Shown: one piece after another, positions 49,429-61,600 of the stretch | Layout: each line of letters begins with the position of its first letter | How positions within the stretch are numbered: the first letter of the stretch is position 1 | Origin: Proteromonas lacertae | Taxonomy: Eukaryota; Sar; Bigyra; Opalinata; Proteromonadidae | Direction of reading: 5' to 3' | Length of the DNA stretch: 64,000 nucleotides | Assembly: GCA_002245135.1 (NCBI GenBank) | Contig: NGBS01000616.1 | Location: 1-64,000 of the forward strand | The notes under the pieces: model-generated | Database searches by the model: none | The model's input: only the letters and a program-made list of their open reading frames with translations | What the model was told of the DNA's origin: nothing | Made by a program: the position numbers and the translations under genes

Positions 49429-51413
49429 GGGATTGTGAAGGTTCAACATTATTTTGAGATTGATTTGTTGGAGAGCCAACTAAAACACTTGAATCTTCTT
49501 CATCGCTGGATAAAAAGCTTACTGAAGAGTCAAAATACGCAACAGTCTGATCATCGAAATAACTACTAGGCACAGATGAGAATGATTGAGGAATAAATGA
49601 ACTTAATGTTGATTCTGACAAATTACCATCTTTAAGATGTTTATTCATCTCTTTCTTTAAATCATCTTTAATATGATCCTCTTGTGCTTGTGCATCAATT
49701 TTATAATATAAGAAACTATGAATATAATCATCTCTAACTTCAGGAGGAATATTTTCAGAACATGGAAATGTTGGCTGGAGTATATTCTGGATCACTTTCT
49801 CTCGGTCTTTCATAGTGTAATACAAATCGATCATGATCTATTAATGGTGATTCGGACTACTAATTGTAAATGATTTAATAAGGGAAATTCACCTTTGGTT
49901 GTTGAACAATCAATGTAGAATCTATATGGTAATAATTGTTTGTCTTTACTATTAATTCTTCCATCTGCAACTAATTGTTTGTATAAATCTAAAACAACTT
50001 CATAAACATATTGATAATCATCATTTCTAGTATAAGCAAAGTAATCATTGTTATTCCTTCCTGGAATATTCCTAAATGTTACTTGATATTGATTATAAGA
50101 TAATGCACCAATTTTGGCTTGATAAGATGGTTTTAATGATAATTTTATACTATTAGGATCTACTACACCAGATTTATATGTATTATTGTTATTATTATAA
50201 GATTGTCCTAATTGATTAAATGATGGTGGTGGTGATGGTTGTAATTGATTATTGATTGATCTTGAGACATACATTGTAGGTTGAGCTATAGTTGGACCAT
50301 TTCCATTACCACCTGACACTATTGCAGTTGATTGAATGCCATTTTCTAGTTCATTAATTCTCTTTGTTAATTCATTCAATTTATCTTGTAATTTCTTATC
50401 TCTTTCATCAGGATTAACCATCTCATGATCCCAAGCAATTGGTCCTTTTTGACTTACATTTATATATTGCTGTAATAATTCTTGATTATTCTGTTCCATT
50501 TCCATCATCTGTGTGATTCGTTGTTCGACTATATTAGTTGTGTTTCTATTGATAATAGTTGGAGATGATTGTTGTTGTTGTGGTGGTGGTGGTTGTGATA
50601 AACTTGGTGTATAAATTGTTGGTGGTTCTTTTACATGTTGTTGCGGAATTATTGGGTAATTTTTATACTCAGGACGATGAGTAGGATTGTTGGTGAAATG
50701 TTGTTCTAAATATGCTGATGTAGAAAATGCTTTATTACAAGCTGGACATCCCCAAGCTCTACCAGATATTAAGTCTGGTGTTGATCTTAGTAAAGATTCA
50801 TATGTTCTAATTGTTTCTTTACATTGATGTATCTGGAGTTTTAAATCTAGATTTTCTTGAGTCAATATCTCCAGATTTTTATGTGTTCTACTTAATTCAT
50901 CTTCTTTCTTTTCAAGTCTTTTTTTATAATCTCTTGCTTTTGAAAGAACTCTACTTTCATTATAGATTAAATATTCAACTAGCAGTTGGGAAATACCAAA
51001 TAAATTAATATAACTTTCATCGAACATTCTATTTAAGTCATACTATAATGAATTTATACCTTGGTAAATCAGATTTTTCTAATTTGTTGTTTATAATTTC
51101 AGGTAATAATCCTAAAAGTTGTTCTATATCTACATTTTGAATAATTTTCTCCAAATCAACTTGATAAAACCTGTTCATATGAATATGTTCCTGTTTTGCT
51201 TTAAAGTGGAAATTGCTTCTTCTTAAAATCTCTGGATTATGAGATGTCACAAAAGGTAATGGTTTTGGTTCATCTAGACTGATTTCACTTCTTTTCAGTG
51301 ATTCATTTAGTCTTGAATTTTTGTCTTTTCGAAAGTAAGAGTAATGCATACATGAATATTGTGTATTAGATGAAGGAACTCTTCCTGCAAATAGCAGATT
51401 TTCTCTATTCATA
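49376..51413 (-). CDS. DZIP1: DZIP1-like ciliary-base zinc-finger protein
   Basis: The start is taken at ATG 51413 (MNRENLLFAGRVPSS). A 29-nt intron (about 51030-51058) splices in frame to 'MFDESYINLFGISQLLVEYLIYNESRVLSKA', the helical N-terminal DZIP1 domain. A coiled coil follows and a single C2H2 finger, WGCPACNKAFSTSAYLEQHFTNNPTH (near 50680-50745), the usual DZIP1 layout. DZIP1 acts at the basal body and transition zone in ciliogenesis and Hedgehog signalling in animals. The C-terminal half has Q/P-rich tracts, a folded part near 50100-49900 with 'YVYEVVLDLYKQLVADGRI', an acidic Ser-rich segment and a poly-Gln run near 49400-49430. Exon joins near 49840 and 49740 are uncertain because the frame changes there. 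Confidence 0.75.
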
Positions 51414-51712
51414 TTTAAATTCAAATTTCAAAAATATATTCGTTTCTAAATTATAAAATTTAGTTTTTCTCACTAGATAATGATATAATCCACTAAATGT
51501 TATCTTTATAGTGGTTGATACATGCTTACATCATTATCAACAAATAAAAATCTGTTAATTTGGAAAGTAATTTCTTTCTTATCTTCACACAATCTTTTGA
51601 TAATCATACTTAAAGTTATTCTTTTCATTTTAACATCATTCAACACATCCTATTCTTCAAACTCTTGATTTGAATTTTTGAGAAAATTTTTGAAATTTCT
51701 TTTTTTGATTTT

Positions 51713-53227
51713 ATGGCAGATTTATTGCATAATCCCTCATACAAAAATGAAAGTGATTTGTCGATTGTTGCAGATGATGATGAACTGAGAGATAAAGATC
51801 TTCGAGAAAGTATAAATTTATAAGATTATTGTGATTTAGTGTACGGAGATTTAATCCATCTTAATGGCGGTATTAAGTTGGTCATTGTGATGGTTGGATA
51901 TCCAGGTAGAGGCAAAACGTATCGATTCGCATATATTTTTTTAATTAGATATATTGCATACAAATTACAAAGATATTTGAGTTGGTTAGGATATAGCGCG
52001 AAGGTCTTTACCATTTCTGAAGCAAGACAAAAGCATCCAGAATATGTTAAAGTTCCTTTGAATTATTGGGATCCTAATAACAAAGAAGTATTATGATTAT
52101 ATAATGTGAATAGTATTATAGGAAAAGAAGAGAATTCTGTATTGAATCCTGTAATAATCTCATTAAATACCTAATTGAAGGAAATGGTCAGGTGGGAATA
52201 TTAGATGGATGTAATTTAAGTCCAGAAACAAGAGCTGTCCTGCACGAATTAATCAAAAAAGAGCACAATATCGCAGAACCAATCTGGTTAGAAATCGACT
52301 GTGATGATGTAATATTATTACATAAGAAATATCGATTTACTAAACTCCATGATGATGAATATAAAGGTTTAACGGAAGATGAAATAGAGAACAAATATGA
52401 AATTCAAACACAGTTTTTGAAACAGATATATCAACCAGTAAGTGTTAATCAAGAATATTCCTATTTATTAATTACCTTCTCCCATGAAAATAAACATCAT
52501 TATGAAATTAATCGTATACAAGGGTATTTGCCTAGTAAATTGATTATGTTTGTTATTGTATTAATAAATAAATATATATATAATAGAATTTACAACCAAT
52601 TCCACGTTCTATTTACATATCACGACATGGTGAAAGTCTCTACAATGTGGAAGATAAAATCGGTGGTAATTCAAGCTTATCAGAAAGAGGTCAAAAATAT
52701 GCAGAGAAACTAGCAGAATACTGTTCAACAGAAGAGAATCTATCTTCACCTGAATTATCAATATGGACAAGCACATTGAAACGAACTTGTCAAACTGCAA
52801 GACATGTTAAACATAAATACATAATCCCATGGAGAGCATTATCAGAAATAGATGCTGGCAAATGTGAAAATTTAACTTATAAAGAAGTAGAAGAAAAATA
52901 TCCTAATATATATCAACAAAGACAAAGTGATAAATTAGGGTTTAAATATCCTGGTGGTGAAAGTTATATGGATGTTATTATGAGATTAGAGCCAGTGATT
53001 ATCGAGATGGAAAGGATGTCTAGTCCATTATTGATTGTATCACATCAAGCAGTCATTAGATGTTTGCTGTCATACTTTAATGATACACCCAGAAGAGATG
53101 TACCACATGTATAATATATATATTTATGTATGATGTATAGACTCATGTTCCTTTACATACTTTGATTAAGGTAACTCCAGTTGGAAATACATGCGAAATC
53201 GAAGAGATTCCTATTGGTCCTAGCTAA
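51713..53227 (+). CDS. PFKFB: 6-phosphofructo-2-kinase/fructose-2,6-bisphosphatase
   Basis: Bifunctional enzyme setting fructose-2,6-bisphosphate. Start MADLLHNPSYKNESDLS at 51713. Kinase half: Walker A '[30 protein letters not shown]' (near 51885-51995, interrupted by a 30-nt intron), 'GILDGCNLSPETR' in place of the usual DATNTTRERR, then 'WLEIDCDD'. Phosphatase half: 'RSIYISRHGESLYN' with catalytic His (52620), 'TSTLKRTCQTA', 'LSEIDAGKCENLTYKEVEEKYP', 'YPGGESYMDVIMRLEPVIIEMER', 'LIVSHQAVIRCLLSY'. Introns near 51813-51842, 51919-51948, 52089-52122, 52561-52595 and 53111-53143. A one-base frame problem lies just after the third intron (about 52123-52130). The kinase half looks more divergent than the phosphatase half. 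Confidence 0.9.
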
Positions 53228-53414
53228 TTAGTTTGTTTGATTGTTTTTCGGTGATATACAGATTAATTTTAGCTTTGATTGTATTTTTTTATTCATTAGA
53301 AGATGTGATAATAATTCGTTGTTTAGGCGTAATAGAATAACAATAACTGTACATACTGATCAAGACATGCCAAAATGAGCATAATACGCAGTATCATCAC
53401 GTTTATTCCCATAT

Positions 53415-54533
53415 ATGTATAATAAATGCAAAAAGACTAATAATTTAGAGTCGTTACAAAAATCTAAAATTCCAAGTTCAAAACAAGTTGTTTCCTTCTC
53501 GTATAAATTTATGCAAGCGAGTTCAAATAATATACAAGACACAGCACGAACTGATCTTAGTGTTAATCCTCAAAACATAAAAGGTAATGAAACTCCACTC
53601 TACCGAAGTATAGCTGTACATCAAGCACTGCCTACTACGATGGCCTATCCTCAGCTAATCCCAATCTATCCTTCAAACGCAGTTCCTGCTACAGGTAACT
53701 CTATTTCATCTTCGATGCACGATCCTGCAGCAGAATTACACAATCCTTTAGCAGTTCCACCTGTTCCATATATGTCTATGGTGAATATAGCTGATGGCGC
53801 TCCAATAGCATGTACATATCCCCCACCAGGTGAAGTTTATTTATCACGTTCAGCTCCAGCTGGACAAATAAGGTATGAAATGAATGGTTATTATGCTATG
53901 TCACCTCCAATGCAACAATTTAATGGTCAAACCCAACAATATGTTCCAGTTCAATATATTCAATATGCAGCATATCCAGCTCCAGTTCCACCACCACCAC
54001 CACCACAGATGATACGTCAACAACCATTGTCACGTCCTATAGATATACCTCCAACACCTTCAACAAAAATGGAAGAAGAAAGATCAGAAGCTTCACCTGA
54101 ATTAGATGATTCACTATATGCTTTAAATATACTTAGTGATATGGCTGAGCAGTTCTCAAACAGTGATAATCAACAACAACAACAACAGCAACAACAACAA
54201 CAACAACAAATTAACAAACAACAAATGAGCCAACCAACAAATGAACAAATGAATGAACAAATAAAACAACAACAACAAATTCAACAACAGATACAGCAAC
54301 AAATACAGCAACAACAGAATGGTATACCTTTACAGAAGCTACAGCCAGCAAAGCCTAGACAACCAAGAAGAGTATATGAGACTTGCTCAACATGTAATCA
54401 ACATAAACCTCTTACAGAGTTTACTCTAAAGAGAACTGGAGAGCATACTCATACATGCAAAGTGTGTAGTGAAAGAAAAAAGAATTATTACAAAAGGAAT
54501 ATTGTGAAAAAGCATAAAAGAGGTGAGTATTAA
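53415..54533 (+). CDS. C-x2-C-x20-C-x2-C zinc-finger protein, copy B
   Basis: An uninterrupted 372-codon frame from ATG (MYNKCKKTNNLESLQ). A Pro/Tyr/Met-rich middle ('VPVQYIQYAAYPAPVPP') precedes 'SPELDDSLYALNILSDMAEQF', a 13-residue Gln run and more Q-rich sequence. The C-terminus is the finger CSTCNQHKPLTEFTLKRTGE...CKVCSERKKNYYKR (54388-54495). Its Cys spacing and the following SERK-x-x-YYKR basic patch match copy A at 48590, so the two are paralogues about 5 kb apart in the same orientation. A transcription-factor-like role is inferred from basic finger plus Q/P-rich regions. Confidence 0.75.
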   Translation: MYNKCKKTNNLESLQKSKIPSSKQVVSFSYKFMQASSNNIQDTARTDLSVNPQNIKGNETPLYRSIAVHQALPTTMAYPQLIPIYPSNAVPATGNSISSSMHDPAAELHNPLAVPPVPYMSMVNIADGAPIACTYPPPGEVYLSRSAPAGQIRYEMNGYYAMSPPMQQFNGQTQQYVPVQYIQYAAYPAPVPPPPPPQMIRQQPLSRPIDIPPTPSTKMEEERSEASPELDDSLYALNILSDMAEQFSNSDNQQQQQQQQQQQQQINKQQMSQPTNEQMNEQIKQQQQIQQQIQQQIQQQQNGIPLQKLQPAKPRQPRRVYETCSTCNQHKPLTEFTLKRTGEHTHTCKVCSERKKNYYKRNIVKKHKRGEY

Positions 54534-54809
54534 ATTTATAGGTCTTTATAGGCGAATTATATAACGTGTCGATGTTTATAAAATAATATAGTTTGCTTTT
54601 CATTAGTTGTTTGTTGGGTTCTTTAGGTTTAAACTTGGAGGGAAAAGGGAATCATTCTCAAAGAGTGTTTATTACTATATATTTGAATCCTATATTTCAC
54701 ATGTGAAGCAACTGTTAAAAATCTTTCGATGCCATTGGCTATAAGACGAGAAAAATGAGTTTTTATTATTAGGAACAAAAACGAACAAATATTTTGGAAT
54801 AACAAAAGC

Positions 54810-55829
54810 ATGGATGAAGAGGAACTAGAAGAATGGAAACTGCGTCTTCAATCTCAGATTGAATATTATTTTTCTGATAAAAATTTAAAGAATGATAAAT
54901 ACATAAGATCAAAACTAAATAGTGAAGAACAATTCCCTATAATAGAATTAGTCCATTTTCCAAAAATTCAAGTATAATGAATAGTCATAAATGTATATAG
55001 AAATTATGCGAAGAGAAAGATTCTGATTTGACAGATGAACAGAAAGTATATATAATTGTTGTTATATATAATAGATTGAGGAAATAGTCAATTCAGTTCA
55101 GGTATAATATTGCATATATTATCAAAGCATTCACATTTATTAATGGTTGACTCAACAAAACAATACATTTATAGAGTAATCCCATTTAATTTAGAATCTA
55201 CCATCATTCAATATCGTCCAGAGTGTTGTATAATAGTTAGAAACATAGCGCCAGAAGTAACAAAGCTAATTTTGTGGGATCTAATGATACAAGCAGGTCC
55301 AGTAGCTAAAATATCAATTCCAGGCGCATCAGCAGATGTATTAAAACGAGTAGCAAATGTGCAATTCATACATCAAGTAACAGCTGAAGTATATTTTATT
55401 AATTAATATTATTATATATATATATAGTATGCATTTCGTTTATTTAATGGTATTTCATTATTTGACCAACCATTACAAATAGAAATGATGAAGCCAATAC
55501 AATGTGAGACTGGTGCTGCTTTATTTATTAGGCATTTACCTCCATCATTTAATGAAAATTCCTTATATGAAATATGTATGGAATATGGCTATGTAACTTC
55601 AGTTTCTATTACAAGAGAACCAAGTGGTGCTTCTAAATGTTTTGGATTTGTGAACTTTAGATTGAGAAGTGAAGCTGATTTAGCTGTATTTATTATTAGT
55701 TTATTGCTTTTATAGATGAAAAAGTTGAATGAAATGAAAACATGTTTGGCTGTTCATTTGACAGAAAGAGCACAGAGAGAAAGAGATATGGACAATCCAG
55801 TAAAACCACCACAACAGCCAATACCATAG
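54810..55829 (+). CDS. La-related RNA-binding protein (La motif plus RRMs)
   Basis: Starts MDEEELEEWKLRLQSQIEYYFSDKNLKNDKYI, a textbook La-motif opening (QIEYYFSDKNL). Introns near 54973-55001, 55048-55076 and 55100-55125 continue it, with 'HSHLLMVDSTKQYIYRVIPF' as the La-motif end. A first RRM-like domain ('CCIIVRNIAPEVTKLILWDLMIQAGPVAKISI', 'YAFRLFNGISLF') spans an intron at about 55392-55429. A second RRM ('ALFIRHLPPSFNENSLYEICMEYGYVTSVSI', 'KCFGFVNFR') spans one at about 55687-55715. It ends Pro/Gln-rich at TAG 55829. La modules bind UUU-3'OH or poly(A) RNA. RRM1 is degenerate, and I cannot place it between genuine La and LARP subfamilies. Confidence 0.82.
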
Positions 55830-55981
55830 CATATCCCTTTATTCTTGCTGTTAAAGAATAGTAACATTTATTTAATTTTGTTATCTTGTTATTATTGTCT
55901 AATTGTTTTGTATTGTATAGTAGAACATCATTTCATTATTGCTTTGGTAAAAGTAATCATTCTATAATCATTTTTTAACAT

Positions 55982-56001
55982 CAAGCCAATAATCTGGCTT
56001 G
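55982..56001. repeat. CAAGCCA/TGGCTTG hairpin upstream of the DNA polymerase gene
   Basis: A 7-bp perfect inverted repeat with a 6-base loop sits 21 bp before the polymerase ATG, in the 193-bp gap after the La-type gene. It is the longest of three similar CAAGC hairpins in intergenic gaps. Role unknown. Confidence 0.45.
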
Positions 56002-56022
56002 AGATAATAATCTCTTTTTTAA

Positions 56023-58452
56023 ATGTTTATAAATAGAAATATTAGTAAACTTATTTCTAGATATCATTATATTCATACTATACAAAGAAATTTTTCTCTT
56101 AAAAATGTAACAATTGTAGATACAGTCGATAAAGCCAAAGAAATTGTTGAAAAGGTATTATAATACTATATATGCATTAAATGTGTATAGTTACAATCTA
56201 TGACAGATGAGATTCATGCATGTGATACAGAAACAACAAATTTTGATATGACAAAAGGTCCTTTAGGTATATATTATTTGTATATATATATTGAATAGTT
56301 GGTGGAGGTAAGATAATATGTTTCTCTATATATTGTGGTCCTCAACATAATTTCGGTTCTGGTTCAAGACTATGGATAGATAACTTATCAAATGATTTAA
56401 TTCCAATATTCAAACCATACTTAGAAGATCCAAATATACCTAAAATATGGCATAATTACAGTTTTGATCGACATATGTTTTGGAATCATGAAGTAAATGT
56501 GTTAGGTTTTAAAGGTGATACAATGCATATGACAAGATTAATGGATAGCTCAAGACTTAAGAATGGAGGATATAGTTTGGAATCAGTTAGTAATGACTTT
56601 TATATAAGAAAAAGGCCAATGAAAGAGATATTTTCTGTTGCTAAATTAAAGAGAGATGGAACTCCAGGAAAAGCTACATTTATTCCACCGACTGTAGAAT
56701 TACAGACAGATCCAAAGTATAAAGATGAATGGATAGAATATAGTGCATTTGATGCTGAATCTACTTGGCATGTTTATCAAGAGATTAAACAGAGATTGAT
56801 GAATATGGAATGGAGTAAAGAGAAAGATGAGAATGGAAATGGAAATGTTAAAAAATTGACAATGTTTGATTTTTATGAAAGATATTTTGTTCATTTTGGT
56901 GGAATTGTTAACGGATATGGAAAGAAATGGTGTCAAGGTATATTATAATAATAATATATTGTGTTATAGTTAAATACTAAATATTTAGGATTAATGGAAA
57001 TAGAAGCAAGAAAAGACTTAAAGAAATTGGATGAATTATTTAGAGATTGGATTAAAAAGTTTACAGGAGATGAAACAAAGTATTTAAATCTATCAAGTGC
57101 ATCACAAAAACAACATTTATTATATGCTCCTTATTCTAATAAGTTTGATGAATCGGATGTTGTACCAAAAGAAAGACTTTTCAAAATTGAGAATACTGAA
57201 GGAATAATAGAAGTATATATATATATTATATTCTTCATAAATATTATATATTAAAATAGCCTGGTAAAAAGAAAGCGCTTAAAAATCGAAAGCATGAAAC
57301 TGGTTGGATTAGGAATTCCTCCAATAGAATATAGTAAAAGTGGTTGGCCAAGTGTAACCTCAGACACTTTAAGTCATTTAGCAGGAAATATTAAGAAAGA
57401 GAAATATGGTCCAGTTTATACACATTTTGGTGGTGGTGAAGAAGGTAAAAAAGCTTGTGTAGCGATTGATGCATTATCTAAATATGGATCAATAGAAACA
57501 ATGATTGGTAGTTTCTTACAACCATTACAGTCAATGGTGGATAAAAATAGTAGAGTACATGGTTCATTTAATTTAAATACAGAAACTGGTCGTTTATCAT
57601 CTCGCAATCCTAATTTACAGAATCAACCTGCTTTAGATAAAGATAAATATTTTGTAAGAAAAGCATTCACATGTGATGATGATCATATATTAATTGTATC
57701 AGATTATAGTCAGTTAGAATTGAGAGTATTAGCGCATATGACAAACTGTAGATCAATGTTAGATGCGTTTCTCTTAGGAGGTGATTTTCATAGTAGAACC
57801 GCGTATGGTATGTATGATAATATTAAAGAAGCTGTTGCACAAGGGAAAGTGAGATTAGAAACAGGTGCAGATACTGATCCAAATATACCAACAATAAAAG
57901 ATGTATTTGCATCAGAAAGAAAGAAAGCAAAAGTCATTGAATTTTTCAATTGCTTATGGTAAAACTGCAAGAGGATTAGCAAAAGACTTTGGTGTATCAG
58001 TACAAGAAGCTCAAGGGACATTAAATAAATGGTATAAAGATAGACCAGAAGTGAAAGAATGGCAAGAAAAAACAATACAATATGCTCATCAAACTGGTTA
58101 TACAAGAACATTAATGGGAAGATATAGAAAATTACCACATATCAATAGCAAAAGTGCTGGTGTAAGATCACATATGGAAAGAGCTGCTATTAATACTCCA
58201 ATTCAAGGCGGTGCTGCTGATATAGTTATGATGGCTATGTTGAAAGTACATCATGATGAAAGAATTAGAGAAAAGGGATATAAAATGGTTATTCAAGTTC
58301 ATGATGAGATTATGATGGATGGACCAGAAGAGTATAAAGATGAAGTATTAAAGATGGTGAAAGAGGATATGGAACATCCATTTAAAAAGGACTTATCAGT
58401 TGCTTTAACAGCTGATGCAAATTATGCTAAAACTTGGTATGAAGCTAAGTAA
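56023..58452 (+). CDS. POP: Organellar family-A DNA polymerase (plant/protist POP type)
   Basis: Starts MFINRNISKLISRYHYIHTIQRNFS, a mitochondrial presequence-like N-terminus. The 3'-5' exonuclease has Exo I 'IHACDTETTNFD' (56213-), Exo II 'WHNYSFDRHMF' (56451-) and Exo III 'YSAFDAESTWHVY' (56740-). The polymerase domain has 'NTETGRLSSRNPNLQNQPAL', motif A 'LIVSDYSQLELRVLAHM', motif B 'KTARGLAKDFG' after 'FSIAYG', and motif C 'VIQVHDEIMMD' (58288-). The POP-specific 'GWPSVTSDTLSHLAG' is present. Introns near 56155-56190, 56266-56297, 56938-56989 and 57211-57257. Two single-base frame breaks (near 57293 and 57937) interrupt otherwise continuous homology. It replicates mitochondrial DNA. POP is typical of plants, algae, ciliates and other protists, not of animals or fungi. 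Confidence 0.92.
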
Positions 58453-58618
58453 ATATATTGTTATTAACTTTGTTATTTATAATAGTTTTTTTGTTACTAT
58501 TTTTGAATTATCAGAAAATAATAATTATATATTATAATAGATAATATAATGTAATTAAAATAAATAACTTCATCAATTTAATATCATAAAAAGGAAAATT
58601 TTAACGACTAACTGTAAA

Positions 58619-61600
58619 CTATATTATTAGTTTAGGATTAATTTTCTGTTGATATATTCTCAAATGTCCTGTTGTTGTAGAAGTAATGATAATATGACCA
58701 ATTTTTGTTCTTACAGGTTGACCAAATGTATTTGTTAATGTAACTGGATGTCTATATGTTGTACACCATCGATCAATTGACTAAATAAATACATTAATAT
58801 AAAATATACACTTCCTGGTAAAAACAAAGCACAAGTCAGATTTTCTGATTCAGAAACAACTGAAAACTTCTCATATGAACTATTTGTATTCTTTTTACTT
58901 CTACTCCAACAAGAATAAGGCTTTCTAAAACAATTATCAGTTCTCCAAATAAAACTATATATATATATATATAAACAATTATATTTATATTTATATAAAT
59001 ACATTTCACCTGTTTCTGAACAAGTTATTACATGTTCATAACTATCATCAAATGAAGCAATAAACTTCAAATGATCAATAGAAGCACCTTTTATCTTAGA
59101 AATCAATGAATAATTATCACCTCTTAACAACCTAATACGAGAATCATTTGAAGTTAATAATATATCATAAACACTACCAGATGGACGAAAATCAAATCCA
59201 GTAATTTTTCTACCATCAGAATACTTACCTCTTGCATTTCTACAATCAATTTGTGTGTAAAACTGTAAATTTTCAGCTTTATAAAAGATAATTCTTCCAT
59301 TTGCTAAACCCGCAATTACAAATTCACCTGTTGGATAATACACTGAACAGGTAAGTGGAGATGGTGTTTGAACCCATCTTACTACTTCTCCTTCAGGTAA
59401 TTTCCATATTTTAAGTGTTTTATCAGAACCACCAGTTAAGAAATATGAATTATCTTTAGGATGAAAACAAACAGAAATTATATTATTCGATCTTGAAAAA
59501 ACAAAGGAATAATCAGTTTTCTTTAAATGCCATAATCTCAATGTATTATCTGTTGCTGCACTTAATAAAAATAGATTCGTTGACCAAGCCAAATCAATGA
59601 TTTGACCAGAATGACCTGTAAATACTCTATAAGGTTGACTATCAAACAAAGCCTTTGGTACTTCAGATATTATTGTATTTTTAACTAAATTCCAAATTGT
59701 TATAACACCATGCTTTCCACCTGTAGCTAAATAATCACCATCACTACTAAATTTCATTACAAATATCACATCATTATTCAAATTAATCTCTTGTAAGATT
59801 TCAGGTTTTACAAATTCATGTAATATTTTCTTATTAACTTTCACTTCTGGTTGTTTTACTTCTACAGGTAATACTTCAATCTGAGTATCTACACTAGATG
59901 TTGAATTTTTAACCATATTATTACCATCATTATTATTGATATTGGTTGTATTAGTGTTTATATTTTCTAAGGTTCGTTTTGGTTTGAGTGCAAATGATGA
60001 TGAGGTTGGTCGAGGTGATGCATTTATTGGATTCTTTCGAGTTATATCTAATTCAAATAGATTTAATTTAGTGACTATTAATGGATCTTTATTCTCAGTT
60101 TGTAATTGTGTTTTCATTCTTCTTATTCCTTGACATATTAATGAGATTGTCTTATCTGATACTACTGGTACATTTAACAAAGGTTTATTGTTTAAATCAA
60201 AACTTATGTTATTCAATAATATTGTTATTATTCCTTCTACACCTATATAAAACTGTTCACTTACACCACCATCTGGTAATACTATACTTCTATCTATTAA
60301 ATTACAAAACCGTTCTAACTTCTCTTCTATTGACAATGGCTGGATTAATATTCTTTCAACTTCACTATTCTGTTTATCAGGTGTTATTAATGATTTGAAA
60401 TAATTGTATAATTCAATATCAACTTCTATTATTGAATGACTATCTAAGGATGTTCTTGATTTTGGTTTTCTTGCTGTTTCACTCCCAATATATTCCAATA
60501 GATGTTGAGAGTTTGGTATAAAATCAACAGAGGAAGATGATATATTATTATTATTATTATCACCTGTAGTAACAGTTGTTGTTGTAGCAGTGGCTGTTGT
60601 ATTTCCATCAGTAGACAGTATTGTAGTGGTTGAAGTGATTTTATTATTATCAATAGATGTTGTAGTTGTAGTGTTACTTATATTGGGTAATATTATTAAA
60701 GGTAAAACATTGGAAGTACTTCGATCAATATTATTACTATTATCAATAGATATACCTGTTGCAGTAGATGATGTTGCAGTTGTGGATGAGGATGTTGACA
60801 GATTATTAGTTGATTCATTCTGTCTCAATAACAATGGATGTACTGGTTTAGGACGGTTTGCATTATTATTATTATTATTATTAGCACCAGCTGAAGTATG
60901 TTTAGGTTTTGGAGGTGGTTCAATATTATCTTCAGGTAATTGAGGCATTGTAAATACAGGTACAACAGGTATTGATATCTTACCATTATTCTGAATAGAT
61001 ATACTACCTGAACCAGAGATTGGTCTAGTAATAGGAGTATTGCTGTTATTATTATTATTATTATTATTAATATAATGAATACTACCTGATCTATGTTGAA
61101 ATGGAGTATGGTTTGATAATGGTGTTCCAGTGTTATTACTATTATTCATATTGAATGTACTAGAAGGTAATGATGAGGTTGAAGACGATAATACAATGTT
61201 ATTATTAGTGGTAGTATCTGGTATAGATGGTAATGAATTATTTGATGGTGGTTTGGGAATATTGACATGTGATATTGGTGTTTCTGGTGGTGTAAATGCT
61301 GTTGATGATGCATTGGATGTTTTTCTTTTAGATGGTTGTTGTTGATGTAATATTGTTGTAGTCATACCTGAACTGGAGAGATTGTTGTTATTTGGATCTA
61401 ATAAGGCTGATGTTTGAGAATCTCTTTCATTAATTGTAGATGTACTGGTACTTTCGGTAATTGTTGCCATTGTGGAGATGACTTGATGGTTTTGAGGTTG
61501 TTCTTCTAGTTGTTGTTGTTGTGGTGGTGGTGGTGCTGGTAGTGTAGTAGATTGAGTAATTGATTGATTTGAATTTGGTTTGAGTGGTGAACTGTTTAAT

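Noticed and set aside
51500-51660. Small minus-strand reading frame (MKRITLSMIIKRLCEDKKEIT...)
   Set aside because: It is about 45 codons with a plausible composition, but has no clear start exon or family. It lies in the 299-bp gap before PFKFB and could be chance.
53227-53414. Possible short exon between PFKFB and the zinc-finger gene
   Set aside because: The gap has no splice-consistent open segment tied to either neighbour.
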